Shown: positions 8,562-17,440, counted from the first letter of the stretch. The stretch is DNA of 64,000 nt from DASQMT01 sp963835735 (GCA_963835735.1 CAWIGP010000004.1:62001-126000), one strand, 5' to 3'. The notes: generated by a model from the sequence alone, not told the origin. A program made the numbers and translations.

Positions 8562-9515
8562 ATGGACGAAACGGATCCCGCCGAGCATCCTGTGCCGATG
8601 ACCTCGTTCAAGGTGCTGGCAGCAGGCCTGGCCGTCGTGGTGACGTGGGCGAGCGCGTTCCCTGCGATCCGTGTCGCCGCGCCGGACATGGGGGTCATCG
8701 GTCTGTCGGTCGTGCGGCTGGCCGTGGCGGCGCTCGCGTTGCTCGCCGTCGCCCCCTTCGCGCACGTCCGGCTGCCCGAGCGTCGGCACGCGTTCCTCGT
8801 GCTGGCCGCCGCGTTCTTCGGCATGACGGCGTACCAGGTGCTGCTCAATGCGGGCGAGCTTCATGTGCCCGCCGGCACGGCCAGCATCATCGTGGCGTCG
8901 GCGCCGCTCGTGAGTGTTGCGATCGCGGTGCTCGCTTACGGCGAACGGCTCACCGGCGCCAAGATCGCGGGCAGCATCGTCGCCATCGCAGGGGTGGCCG
9001 TCGTCTGCCTCGCACGCTCGGGCGCGACCGTCACGTCCGCGATCTGGATCGTCGTCGGTGCCGCCGTGGTCCAGGGCATCTACCACCCGCTGACCAAGCC
9101 GCTGCTGCGGACCCGGTCGCCCCTCGAAGTCGCGACGTACGGGATGGTCGCCGGAACCGTCATGGCGCTCCCGCTCCTGCCCTGGGGCTGGAACGACATG
9201 GTCACTGCCTCGGCGTCGGCGTGGGGCTCCGCTCTCTACCTCGCGCTCGTGCCTTCGGCACTCGGCTTCGTGCTGTGGGGGTACGCTGTCGCGAACCTGC
9301 CCGTGGCGACCTCGACCTCGCTGCTCTACCTCGTGCCGGCTGTCGCCGTGCTGATCGCGTTCGTGTGGCTGGGCGAGGTGCCCCACGCCAGTGAGCTCGT
9401 CGGCGGCATCGTCGTGATCGCCGGTGTCGTCCTCATCAGCCGAGGCGACCGGCTCCGGCTTCGCGCAGCTCCCACCCCGGCCCGTCAGTTCCTCTCTGAA
9501 AGGAGCGCCCCATGA
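8562..9515 (+). CDS. EamA/DMT-family drug or metabolite exporter
   Basis: The 317-residue protein has ten hydrophobic helices in two EamA repeats (about residues 14-145 and 155-295), the standard ten-helix DMT layout. Typical segments include VTWASAFPAIRVAAPDMG at the start of repeat one, ITGVAVVCLA-like ends of repeats, and LYLVPAVAVLIAFVWLGEVP in repeat two. It is divergent from the lysR-type gene and its stop overlaps the ATG of the enoyl-CoA hydratase gene (ATGA), so the two form an operon. The substrate cannot be predicted. Confidence 0.9.
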   Translation: MDETDPAEHPVPMTSFKVLAAGLAVVVTWASAFPAIRVAAPDMGVIGLSVVRLAVAALALLAVAPFAHVRLPERRHAFLVLAAAFFGMTAYQVLLNAGELHVPAGTASIIVASAPLVSVAIAVLAYGERLTGAKIAGSIVAIAGVAVVCLARSGATVTSAIWIVVGAAVVQGIYHPLTKPLLRTRSPLEVATYGMVAGTVMALPLLPWGWNDMVTASASAWGSALYLALVPSALGFVLWGYAVANLPVATSTSLLYLVPAVAVLIAFVWLGEVPHASELVGGIVVIAGVVLISRGDRLRLRAAPTPARQFLSERSAP

Positions 9516-10366
9516 GCTCATCCTCGGCCCGCGTGGCCTTCGACACGCTCACCGTGCGCGCGGAAGGGTCGGTGCTGTTCGTGGAGATCGCGGCCCCACC
9601 CATGAACCTTCTCGGGCCCGAGCTCGTCGGGGATCTCGTCTCCGTGATCCAGTACGCGGAGGCCGACGACGCCGTCGGGGTGCTCGTGTTCAGCAGCGCC
9701 GACCCCGACTACTTCATCTCCCATGTCGACCTGACCCGGGTCGATGAGTACCGGGCAGAGGCGGCGAAGCTGACCGGCGAAGCGTCGATCGCACTCATGT
9801 TCCACCATCTCAGCGCGAGCCGCCTCGTGACCATCGCACAGATCGCGGGTCGCGTGCGCGGCGCCGGCAGCGAGTTCGTGCTGGCGTGCGACATGCGCTT
9901 CGCCGCGCGGGAGTCGGCGATCTTCGGTCAGTTCGAGCCGGCCTTCGGCGTGATCCCCGGCGGGGGCGCCGTCCAGCACCTCGCGCGTCTGATGGGACGG
10001 GGCCGAGCGCTGGAGGTCATGCTGAGCGCCGAGGATTACGACGCCGACCTGGCTGAACGGTACGGCTGGATCAATCGGGCGCTGCCCGCCGCCGAGCTCG
10101 GCGACTTCGTCGCATCGCTCGCTCATCGGATCGCCGGGTTCCCGGCCGCCGGCCATGCCGCGGTCAAGGAGCGGGTCAACGCGATCGCCCTCGCTCCGGC
10201 CGCGGAGTTCCGGCGCGATTCGGATCTTTTCGGCGAGGGCGTGCGCGAGCCCGCGGCGCAAGCCCGGATCCGCTCCGCCATGCAGCGCGGCTTGCAGACC
10301 CGAGACGCAGAACTGGCACTGGCCGCGATGCTCGGCGACCTGCGTGCCCCTGATCGAGCCAGCTGA
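9512..10366 (+). CDS. Enoyl-CoA hydratase/isomerase-family protein
   Basis: The 284-residue protein is a crotonase-fold enzyme. Both catalytic Glu positions are kept: GAGSEFVLACDM (first Glu) and FGQFEPAFGVIPGGGA (second Glu). The oxyanion-hole segment reads YFISHVDLTRV instead of the usual FxAGADxxE, so substrate choice may be unusual. A C-terminal extension of about 30 residues is helical. It is translationally coupled to the EamA exporter by a 4-base overlap, so both are probably under the LysR-type protein. It is probably a CoA-thioester hydratase or isomerase; the pathway is unknown. Confidence 0.85.
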   Translation: MSSSSARVAFDTLTVRAEGSVLFVEIAAPPMNLLGPELVGDLVSVIQYAEADDAVGVLVFSSADPDYFISHVDLTRVDEYRAEAAKLTGEASIALMFHHLSASRLVTIAQIAGRVRGAGSEFVLACDMRFAARESAIFGQFEPAFGVIPGGGAVQHLARLMGRGRALEVMLSAEDYDADLAERYGWINRALPAAELGDFVASLAHRIAGFPAAGHAAVKERVNAIALAPAAEFRRDSDLFGEGVREPAAQARIRSAMQRGLQTRDAELALAAMLGDLRAPDRAS

Positions 10367-10461
10367 AGATCGCGTTCGTTCACGGCTGCAGGGGTGGCGC
10401 TGCGAATCCGGTCGTCGAGGAAACCGCCCAGGTCATCGAGTTCGCGCCACACTGAGCGTCG

Positions 10462-11256
10462 ATGGCGATCGTCGTCTGGCTCATCGTCGCCGAGACGCTG
10501 TATGTGCGCGCGCTGCGCGTGCTGGGGCGGCGCGGCGTATCCGTCCCGCGTCTGCAGATCGTGCTCTGGCACATCGGGCTCGGGCTGCAGGCCGTCGCGC
10601 TGCTGTCGCCGATCGGCTCGCTCTCGGACGAGCTGCTCACAGCGCACATGGGCGAGCACATCCTGCTCGCCGACCTCGGCGCGCCGCTGCTGCTGGCCGG
10701 GCTGCGCAACCCGGTGCTCGCGTTCTTCCTCCCGCGCGGGGTGCTCGTCCCGCTCGCGCGCTCGCGCCTGCGCGGCGTGTTCCGGAAGCTGCGGCAGCCC
10801 TTGGTCGCGATCGCGGTCTACGCGGTCGTGCTGTACGGCTGGCACCTCGGGTTCGCGTTCGAGGGCGCCGTGCGCAACGACCTCGTGCACGTCGCACAGC
10901 ACGCCAGCTTCATCCTCGCGGGCGTGCTCGTGTGGTGGTCGGCGCTGGAGCCCAAGCGCCGGCAGCTGCACGGCGACCTGTGGAAGATCGGCCACATCCT
11001 GGGCGCGCGGATGATCGGAATGTTCCTCGGAATGGCGTTCGTGCTGATCCGCACCCCCGTCTACACGGGCGTCTACGGATCCGGCGAGCGGCACGGCATC
11101 TCCGCGCTGGCCGACCAGCAGAGCGCCGGCGCGATGATGGTCGCGGTCGACATCCTGATCATGGTGTTCGCGCTCGCGTTCTTCTTCTGGCAGGCCGCGC
11201 GGCAGTTCGACCGCGATGAGGCCGCCGAGCGCGCGCGGCCGGCTACTTTACGGTGA
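10462..11256 (+). CDS. ctaG: Cytochrome c oxidase assembly protein, caa3_CtaG family
   Basis: The 264-residue protein has seven hydrophobic helices and matches the caa3_CtaG family that helps assemble CuB in caa3-type oxidases. Conserved histidine-containing segments are visible: LWHIGLGLQAVALLSP, LLTAHMGEHILLADLGAPLL, YGWHLGFAFE and LVHVAQHASFILAGVLVWW. It lies 3.3 kb downstream of coxC, separated by the LysR/exporter block. Its 3' end overlaps the convergent cytochrome c-cupredoxin gene by 14 bases. ATG 10462 is the first good start; family members often have a slightly longer N-terminus. Confidence 0.88.
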   Translation: MAIVVWLIVAETLYVRALRVLGRRGVSVPRLQIVLWHIGLGLQAVALLSPIGSLSDELLTAHMGEHILLADLGAPLLLAGLRNPVLAFFLPRGVLVPLARSRLRGVFRKLRQPLVAIAVYAVVLYGWHLGFAFEGAVRNDLVHVAQHASFILAGVLVWWSALEPKRRQLHGDLWKIGHILGARMIGMFLGMAFVLIRTPVYTGVYGSGERHGISALADQQSAGAMMVAVDILIMVFALAFFFWQAARQFDRDEAAERARPATLR

Positions 11257-11983
11257 GGGTGCCCTGCATGCCGGCCTGACGGTGGGCGTCGACAGAGCAG
11301 TAGAACGTGTAGTCGCCGGACTGGAGATCGACGTCGAACGTCGACGTCCCGCCGTCCCTGACGATCTTGCCCTTCGCGTTGACGCCGTTGCCCTCGAGCG
11401 CGATGTCGTGGTCGACCGAGGAATCGTTGACCGAGTTGACCGTAAGCTGGCCGGCCGGCGCCTCGGCGTTCTTGAAGGTGTAGAGCGTCTGCCCGGTCGG
11501 ATCGGCCGGGATGGCGAGCACCCCGCCCTCGGCGCGGGCCAGCTCCTCCTGCTTCGCCGCGCCGGCGGCCGCCAGCCGGCCGGTGTCCTCGCCGGGATTG
11601 GCCGCGGCGTACGCCACGTAGGCCGCGACGTCCTGGGCGTCCTCCCCCTTGACGAGGTCCGCCGGCATCGGCGCGACCTCCCTGCCGGTGCCCGGGTCGA
11701 CCGACGGGTTCTGGTTCGGCTGCTCGATCTGGCGATGGACGATGCCCTGGTAGGTCGAGCGGCCGAGGCCGTCGCGCTCGGCCCGCTGCCACGCGTTATC
11801 GAGGTTCGGGCCGACGACGCCGTTCGCGTTCGCGCGGGCGAGCGTGTGGCAGCTCGCGCAGTTCTGAGCGAACTGCGTCTTGCCGTTGACGAGGTTGTCG
11901 CCGTCGTCCTTGAGCTCGCAACCCGTGAGCGAGATGAGCGCCACCCCCGCCAGGAGCGCCACCCGAACCCGTCCTCCGTTCAT
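11243..11983 (-). CDS. Membrane-anchored cytochrome c-cupredoxin fusion lipoprotein
   Basis: The 246-residue exported protein has an N-terminal hydrophobic signal with lipobox LTGC (Cys22), a class I cytochrome c domain with CASCH at residues 42-46 and a Met ligand in APMPADL, and a C-terminal blue-copper domain. Copper ligands read His in SVDHDIAL, then Cys, His and Met in FYCSVDAHRQAGM. Such a two-centre electron carrier could feed the neighbouring caa3 oxidase (inference). It is convergent with ctaG and lies on the other strand. The start is ATG 11983. The domain order heme then copper is uncommon. Confidence 0.88.
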   Translation of the reverse strand: MNGGRVRVALLAGVALISLTGCELKDDGDNLVNGKTQFAQNCASCHTLARANANGVVGPNLDNAWQRAERDGLGRSTYQGIVHRQIEQPNQNPSVDPGTGREVAPMPADLVKGEDAQDVAAYVAYAAANPGEDTGRLAAAGAAKQEELARAEGGVLAIPADPTGQTLYTFKNAEAPAGQLTVNSVNDSSVDHDIALEGNGVNAKGKIVRDGGTSTFDVDLQSGDYTFYCSVDAHRQAGMQGTLTVK

Positions 11984-12022
11984 GGCGCGTGATCCTACTT
12001 GCTGGCCTGGCGGGGGGTGCAG

Positions 12023-13615
12023 TCAGGGGCGCGGCAGCTCGTCGAGGCGCCCCTCGGCCGCCGCGACGACCGTCCGCGCGACGCCGTCCCAGGAGTAGCG
12101 CTCGCGCGCGACGCCGACGATCGCCGCGCGCGTCCGGGCGCGCAGGTCGGCCGGCGCCACGAGCCAGGAGGCCAGGTCCTCCGCCAGCTGCATGACCGCG
12201 TGCGGGCCGACCTCGAACGTCAGCCAGGGGCGGACCTCGTGCGGGACGGCGTGTGCCAGCGCGCGGGCGACCTCGGCCATCCCGGAGTGCCCGGCGACCA
12301 CCGGCAGCGCGCCGCACGCCGCCGCCTCGGCGGCGACCATCCCGAACGACTCCGGGAACGTGCTCGGCATCGCCAGCGCGTCCGCCGCCGGCAGCACGTC
12401 GGCGAGCTCGTCGTGGTCGAGCCGGCCGGCCCAGTGGATCCGGGCCGTCATGCCGCTCGCGGCCGCGCGGTACGCGGCGGCCTCGGGACCGAGCGCGTCG
12501 AGGAACGCGGCGAGCTCGGGCAGCTCGCGCCCGTCCTCGCCGCGCAGCGCGCGGGCCGTGGCCAGATCGCCGCGCGAGAGCGCGGCGGCGAGCCCCTCGA
12601 GCTGCTCGCGGAACGAGCCGAAGCCGACGACGAGCAGCCGCGCATCCGGCACCCGGCCGAGCACGAGCGGCCAGGCGGCGAGCAGCAGCTCGACGCCCTT
12701 CGAGGCGATCAGCTTGCCGACGAACGTCACGATCCGGTCGCGGCCGGGATCGAGCGCGCCGAGCGCGCCGGCGGCCTCGGCCGTCGAGCGCGCGAACGAC
12801 GACGCCATCATCTCGTCGCCGGCCGCCGAGGGCGTATCGCCGGGCGCCGAGGGCGTATCGCGGCGGGCGCGCGAGGGCGCGCGCGAGCCCTCCACGAGGC
12901 GCGCGCGCAGGCCTTCGAGGCCGGCCGCCGCGGCCTCCCGCTCGCGCGGCTCGAAGCGGTCCACGTCGACGCCCGGGGGGCCGAGGCGGGTCCGCTCCTC
13001 CAGGCCCGGGTCCTCGAGCGTGGCCCACAGGCTCTCCGCGGTGTGGCGCGAGCCGACGAGCACGCCCGCGGCGCCGGCCAGCCCCTCGCGCGCGGCCGGC
13101 AGGAAGCGCGGGTGCGGCTTGACCGTGTACTCCAGCGCGCTGCCGTGGATCTTCACGGCGTACGGCACGCCGGCGCCGGCCAGCGCGCGCGCCAGGATCA
13201 ACGGCCCCATCACGAGGTGGTTGGCCAGCGCGATGTCCGGCCGCGCGCGGGCCGCGACTTCGCGCACCGCGGCCACGTTGCGATCCACGTAGCCCGCGAC
13301 CTCTTCGTCGCTCAGCGCCGGGTACGGCCGCGCCTCGACGCCTTCGTAGCGGTCCGCCACGTAGACCGGGAGCAACGCGCCGATGTCGGGCCGGTACACG
13401 GTCGCGCGGGGCGGATCGCGACGGATCGTCAGGTCCAGCGCGCCGCCGTCCCAGTCGCCGGCGGCGTCGACCCACGGCAGCTCGAGCGGCGCGCGGTCCT
13501 GGCAGAGCAGGTGCACTTCGTGGCCGAGGCGTACGAACGCCTCACCCAGCGCGGCGTTGTACACGTTCGAGCCGGTCCCCTGCAGCAGGTAGCCATGGAA
13601 GATCAACACGCGCAC
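12023..13615 (-). CDS. Family 4 glycosyltransferase
   Basis: The 530-residue cytosolic GT-B enzyme has an N-terminal glycosyl-acceptor domain (VRVLIFHGYLLQGTGSNVYN at the start; AVKIHGSALEYTVKPHPRF in the middle) and a C-terminal nucleotide-sugar domain with FVGKLIASKGVELLL and the E-x7-E motif region FPESFGMVAAEAAACGALPV. GTG 13615 is chosen because VRVLIF is the natural first strand; the frame is open to 13708 but would meet the divergent zinc-ribbon gene. A low-complexity insert (DTPSAPGDTPSAAGD) between the domains comes from a 21-base tandem repeat. Sugar donor and acceptor are unknown. Confidence 0.88.
   Translation of the reverse strand: MRVLIFHGYLLQGTGSNVYNAALGEAFVRLGHEVHLLCQDRAPLELPWVDAAGDWDGGALDLTIRRDPPRATVYRPDIGALLPVYVADRYEGVEARPYPALSDEEVAGYVDRNVAAVREVAARARPDIALANHLVMGPLILARALAGAGVPYAVKIHGSALEYTVKPHPRFLPAAREGLAGAAGVLVGSRHTAESLWATLEDPGLEERTRLGPPGVDVDRFEPREREAAAAGLEGLRARLVEGSRAPSRARRDTPSAPGDTPSAAGDEMMASSFARSTAEAAGALGALDPGRDRIVTFVGKLIASKGVELLLAAWPLVLGRVPDARLLVVGFGSFREQLEGLAAALSRGDLATARALRGEDGRELPELAAFLDALGPEAAAYRAAASGMTARIHWAGRLDHDELADVLPAADALAMPSTFPESFGMVAAEAAACGALPVVAGHSGMAEVARALAHAVPHEVRPWLTFEVGPHAVMQLAEDLASWLVAPADLRARTRAAIVGVARERYSWDGVARTVVAAAEGRLDELPRP
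12825..12861. repeat. 21-base tandem repeat inside the glycosyltransferase gene
   Basis: The 16-base block gccgagggcgtatcgc occurs at 12825-12840 and again at 12846-12861, a 21-base period. It encodes two copies of a seven-residue unit (DTPSA-P/A-GD) in the interdomain linker of the glycosyltransferase. The period keeps the frame, so copy number could vary without harming the enzyme. Confidence 0.7.
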
Positions 13616-13676
13616 GGCGGCGAGCGTATACGCCACCCGGCGGTCCCGACCGACCCCGTTGCTAGGCTGCACGCCG

Positions 13677-13946
13677 ATGAGTGAGCGCCAGCTGTATCGC
13701 TTGCGCACTCCGTCGACCGGCCGCGAGGTCCTGCTGCCCGCCGAGGCGGGCGAGATCTACCGCGACCGCGACACCGGGGAGCAGATGGAGATCGTGGCCA
13801 AGATCCTGCCGGCCGCGCCGTCCCAGTCGTCGCTCCCGTGGGCGGTGGAGAACCTGCGCTTCTGCAACTGGTGCGACCAGCACTCGCAGAAGGACCTCAA
13901 CGACTGCCCGCACTGCGGCCGCCGCATGGCCGCGCTGCCCCGCTGA
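13677..13946 (+). CDS. Small zinc-ribbon protein
   Basis: The 89-residue protein has a beta-rich N-terminal part (LYRLRTPSTGREVLLPAEAG) and a C-terminal zinc ribbon with ligands in CNWC and CPHC (about residues 63-82). No catalytic motif is visible. It may bind nucleic acid or act as a small adaptor; I do not recognise a named family. ATG 13677 is preceded by no strong Shine-Dalgarno. It is divergent from the glycosyltransferase and followed after 7 bases by a lipoprotein gene in the same direction. Confidence 0.7.
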   Translation: MSERQLYRLRTPSTGREVLLPAEAGEIYRDRDTGEQMEIVAKILPAAPSQSSLPWAVENLRFCNWCDQHSQKDLNDCPHCGRRMAALPR

Positions 13947-13953
13947 TCCACCC

Positions 13954-14373
13954 ATGTTCCGCCCGTTCTCCCTCATGGCACTCATCGTCGCGCTCGCGCT
14001 CGCAGCCGCCGGTTGCGGCGGCGGCGAGGTCGACTCCGACGAGGTGCCCGGCCCTCCGCCCGCCATGACCGTGCCCAGCGACAACGATCTCGGCGGCGGC
14101 GGCAACGGCAACGGTGATGGAAACACGTCCGAGGACACGGGTTCCGGGTCCGACGAGAACAGCGCGGACGAGAGCGCCGACAGCGGCACCGCCGACAGCG
14201 GGACCGCCGACAGCGGGACCACGACCACACCCCCGGCCGACGAGGGCGGAGGCACAGCCGCGCCTGAGGCCACCGCAGTCCCGGAAGCTCCCGCAACCGA
14301 CGCCCCGCCCGAGGAAGGCTCGGCGCCGGAGCAGTTCGAGAGCTTCTGCGAGCAGAACGCCGGCGCCTGCTAG
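13954..14373 (+). CDS. Low-complexity lipoprotein
   Basis: The 139-residue protein has a lipoprotein signal peptide (lipobox AAAGC, Cys at about residue 21), followed by an intrinsically disordered Gly/Asn/Asp/Ser/Thr/Pro/Ala-rich region with a short tandem repeat (ADSGT three times) and a small C-terminal motif with two Cys (SFCEQNAGAC) that could form a disulfide. It is likely surface anchored. No enzymatic features. It probably shares a transcript with the zinc-ribbon gene upstream. Confidence 0.72.
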   Translation: MFRPFSLMALIVALALAAAGCGGGEVDSDEVPGPPPAMTVPSDNDLGGGGNGNGDGNTSEDTGSGSDENSADESADSGTADSGTADSGTTTTPPADEGGGTAAPEATAVPEAPATDAPPEEGSAPEQFESFCEQNAGAC

Positions 14374-14519
14374 CGCGCACGCGCATCAAGCCCGGGCTTT
14401 GAGGGGCCGATAGGGATTCGTGGACCCTTCGGCCGAAGTCCGGCAGCACTCTGACCACCGCTTCCACAGCCCGAGCGCACGTTGCGCACGCCCCGCTGCG
14501 CCGCCTCTCCCAGGCGGCG

Positions 14520-16478
14520 TTGTCGACATGCGGCGACGCCGAGCTGATCGCGCGCTTCGCGGCCGAGACGCGCGGCGCGCTGGCGGTTGAACACGTCGAG
14601 GTGGTCGAGGCCGCGCTGCAGGGTGCGCCCGCGGTCGCGTACGTTGCCGGCACCGCGCAGCCGCTCGAGCTCGAGCAGGCGCGCATCGCGCCCGAGCTGG
14701 GCGCGGACCTCGCCCGCCGGGTCGACGCGGCGGCCGCGCTGCTCGTCCCGATCGCCTGGTCCGGCGACGTCCGCCACGTCGCGGTGCTCGGCCGCCGGTC
14801 AGCCGCGCCGTGGGAGCCGGACGAGATCCTGATCGCCGCCACGCTCGCCAACCAGGTCGCGCTCGGGCTGGCGCGGCTGGAGGCCGAGCAGCGCCGTATC
14901 GCGCAGGCCGAGCGCGACGCCGCGCTGGCGCGCGCCGCGCACGCGCTGAACGTCTCGCTCGAGTTGCAGGCCGTGCTCGACACGCTCGCGCGCGAGGCCG
15001 ACCTCGCCGTCGGCGGCGCCGTAGCCGGCGTCTACCTGCTCGACGACGACGGCGCCGCGGTCGCCACCGCGGGCCATAACGTGACCGACGAGTGGTTCGG
15101 CTATCGCCTGGAGCCGGGCGAGGCGATCGCCGGCCGGGTGCTCGCGGAGGGCCGGCCGATCATGACCACGGACTACCAGCACGAGATGACCCTCCCCGGC
15201 CACTTCGTACATCCCGGCGTGCGCGCCGGCGTCGGCGTCCCGATGCGCTGGAACGGCGAGCTGCGCGGCGCGCTGTCGATCGGGTTCCTCGACCGGCGCG
15301 AGGTGGCGAGCGAGGATCTCCACGTGCTCGAGGCGATCGCCGACCTCGCCGTCGTCGCCTGCCACAACGCGGAGGCCTACGACGACGTCCGCACCGCGGC
15401 CAGCACCGATGCCCTCACAGGCCTGCTCAACCACGGCGCGATGCAGGTCCGTGTGCGCGAGGAGATCGCGCGCGCGGCGCGCGAGGAGCAGCCGCTGTGC
15501 TGCGTGCTGATCGACCTCGACGACTTCAAGCGCGTCAACGACGAGCTCGGCCACCCCGCCGGCGACGCGCTGCTGCGCCGCGTCGCCGATGCGCTGCGCG
15601 CCGAGGTGCGCCCGTACGACCAGGTCGCCCGCTACGGCGGCGACGAGTTCGTCCTGGTGCTGCCCGGCGCGGACGAGCAGACCGCGAGCGCGGTCGCCGA
15701 GCGCGTTCGCACCCGCGTCCAGGCGGGCGCTCCGCGCGCGCACGACGGCCCGCTCGGGAACTGCTCGATCGGCGTGTCCGGATGGCTGCCCGGGATGAAC
15801 GCCGACGAGCTGCTGGCCGCCGCCGACCGCGCGCTGCTGCTGGCCAAGCGCACGGGCAAGGGTCGCGTCGCCGTCGCCAACCCGGACGCCGAAGAGGAGC
15901 TCGCCCGGCTGCAGCGCGCTGACGCGTCACCGGCGGCCGTCCAGGCGCTGGCCGCCGCCATCGACGCGCGCGACGACTACACGCACGGGCACTTCGAGCA
16001 GGTCGTCTGCCTGGCGACCAGCGTCGCGCTGGTGCTCGGGTATCCGCGCGATACCGTCGAGCGGATCGGGCACGCCGCGTTGTTGCACGACGTCGGCAAG
16101 CTCGCGATCCCGTTCGAGATCCTGCGCAAGGCCGGCTCGCTCGACGACGCCGAGTGGCACACGATGTCCCAGCATCCGGTGATCGGCGAGGGCATCCTGC
16201 GGCGCCTCCCCCAGCTCGCGCCGATCGCGCCGATCGTGCGCCACGAGCACGAGCACTGGGACGGGAGCGGTTACCCCGACGGCCTGGGCGGCGCCCAGAT
16301 CCCGATCGGCTCGCGCATCATCCTCGCCTGCGACGCGTACGTCGCCATGATCACGCGGCGGCCCTACCGGCGCGCCCTGGGGCGCGCCGACGCGGTCGCC
16401 GAGCTGCGCTCGCGCTCGGGCACGCAGTTCGACCCCGACGTCGTCGCCGCGCTGCTCGACGTGCTCGGCGCGGCGTAG
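14520..16478 (+). CDS. GAF-GGDEF-HD-GYP cyclic-di-GMP enzyme
   Basis: The protein of 652 or more residues has two GAF-like sensor regions (about residues 1-125 and 140-290), a GGDEF domain (about 300-460) with intact YGGDEFVLVLPG and an inhibitory RPYD site five residues before it, and an HD-GYP phosphodiesterase domain (about 475-650) with HDVGKLAIP and HEHWDGSGYPDGL. Both synthesis and breakdown of c-di-GMP therefore look possible. No membrane helix is seen. The start is uncertain: TTG 14520 is listed, but family-like sequence (LRRLSQAAL) lies just upstream, so a CTG near 14451 or similar may be used. It is convergent with the next gene. Confidence 0.9.
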   Translation: MSTCGDAELIARFAAETRGALAVEHVEVVEAALQGAPAVAYVAGTAQPLELEQARIAPELGADLARRVDAAAALLVPIAWSGDVRHVAVLGRRSAAPWEPDEILIAATLANQVALGLARLEAEQRRIAQAERDAALARAAHALNVSLELQAVLDTLAREADLAVGGAVAGVYLLDDDGAAVATAGHNVTDEWFGYRLEPGEAIAGRVLAEGRPIMTTDYQHEMTLPGHFVHPGVRAGVGVPMRWNGELRGALSIGFLDRREVASEDLHVLEAIADLAVVACHNAEAYDDVRTAASTDALTGLLNHGAMQVRVREEIARAAREEQPLCCVLIDLDDFKRVNDELGHPAGDALLRRVADALRAEVRPYDQVARYGGDEFVLVLPGADEQTASAVAERVRTRVQAGAPRAHDGPLGNCSIGVSGWLPGMNADELLAAADRALLLAKRTGKGRVAVANPDAEEELARLQRADASPAAVQALAAAIDARDDYTHGHFEQVVCLATSVALVLGYPRDTVERIGHAALLHDVGKLAIPFEILRKAGSLDDAEWHTMSQHPVIGEGILRRLPQLAPIAPIVRHEHEHWDGSGYPDGLGGAQIPIGSRIILACDAYVAMITRRPYRRALGRADAVAELRSRSGTQFDPDVVAALLDVLGAA

Positions 16479-16482
16479 CCGG

Positions 16483-17157
16483 CTACGGCTTGGGCTTGGT
16501 CTTGGGCGGCACCGGGGTCGTGATCAGCGTCGCGCTGTAGCTCAGCCGGGCGGTCCGGTAGGCGCACTTGTAGCGGGTCAGATCGCGCACGTCGATCTGC
16601 GCGCTCTGGGTCTGCGTGTCATCGCACGCGTCGACCTCGCGGCTGGCGCGCCAGACGTGGTCGCGCCCGAGCCCGAGCCCGAGCGCCGGCGCCCACGTCG
16701 GCACCGACAGCGCGACGATCGAGCCCTTCGTGACCGGCAGCGACGTCTCGAGCGGGAACTGCGCCGTCTGGCCGAACCACGGGGTCAGCGGCTCGAGCGG
16801 GCCCTGCGCGAGCACGCGTCCGAACAGCCGTTCGCCGGGCTTGAGGACCGTGATGCCGGCCTGCGCCGGGCCGCCGAGGTTCTCCTCGAAGAACTTCAAC
16901 TGTCGCTTGCCCGGCTTGCCGAGCGTGATCGTCCACGCGACGATCCGCCCGTTCGCGGGCACGACGAACATATCCCGCGTGGCGCCGATCCGCGTCTGAT
17001 AGGCGGTCGTGCGGGAGATCACCTCGCACGGGCTGGTGGGACAGCTGGGCGCCGGCGCGGTGCCGACGTCACCGACCTCGACGATCTTCGCCGACGCGGC
17101 CGAGGGGGCGATCAGGACGAGCGCCACCGCCAGCGCCGCAAAGAGAAGCCTGTACAT
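16483..17157 (-). CDS. Secreted protein of unknown function
   Basis: The 224-residue protein starts with a clear Sec signal peptide (MYRLLFAALAVALVLIAPSAASA, cleavage after ASA). The mature part has a Cys pair near its start (SCPTSPCEV) and two more Cys near the end (DACDD, KCAY), likely disulfides, and strands typical of a beta-sandwich. No catalytic motif is visible and I do not recognise the family. ATG 17157 is chosen because it begins the signal peptide. The C-terminus is Pro/Lys-rich (PVPPKTKPKP). Convergent with the GGDEF gene. Confidence 0.7.
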   Translation of the reverse strand: MYRLLFAALAVALVLIAPSAASAKIVEVGDVGTAPAPSCPTSPCEVISRTTAYQTRIGATRDMFVVPANGRIVAWTITLGKPGKRQLKFFEENLGGPAQAGITVLKPGERLFGRVLAQGPLEPLTPWFGQTAQFPLETSLPVTKGSIVALSVPTWAPALGLGLGRDHVWRASREVDACDDTQTQSAQIDVRDLTRYKCAYRTARLSYSATLITTPVPPKTKPKP

Positions 17158-17236
17158 GCCCGCATTCAACACGAGCGGGCGGTCATTGTTGCTGTCCCGG
17201 GCGGCGGCTCGGGGGCGCGCGCCGCCCGGCCCGCGC

Positions 17237-17440
17237 TCAGACCTTCTCGACGTTGACGGCCTTCGGCCCTTTCTCGCCGTTCTCCTCTTCGTACGTCACC
17301 TTCGAACCTTCGGCCAAGGAGCGATAGCCCTCGCCGATGATCCCTGAGAAATGGACGAACAGGTCCCGGCCGCCCTCATCGGGCGTGATGAAGCCGAATC
17401 CCTTGTCGTCCGAGAACCACTTGACCGTCCCTGATGCCAT
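17237..17440 (-). CDS. Cold-shock protein (CspA family)
   Basis: The 67-residue single CSD protein binds single-stranded nucleic acid. RNP1 (KGFGFITPDEG) and RNP2 (DLFVHFSGI) are intact; the start is MASGTVKWF. Length is typical. ATG 17440 is preceded by a purine-rich GGGGAAGAG. The 130-base leader upstream is typical of regulated csp genes. Confidence 0.95.
   Translation of the reverse strand: MASGTVKWFSDDKGFGFITPDEGGRDLFVHFSGIIGEGYRSLAEGSKVTYEEENGEKGPKAVNVEKV

Noticed and set aside
16475..16486. Twelve-base palindrome gtagccggctac covering two stop codons of convergent genes
   Set aside because: It has no loop and no T-tract, so a terminator cannot be claimed; palindromic stop overlap can arise by chance in GC-rich DNA.
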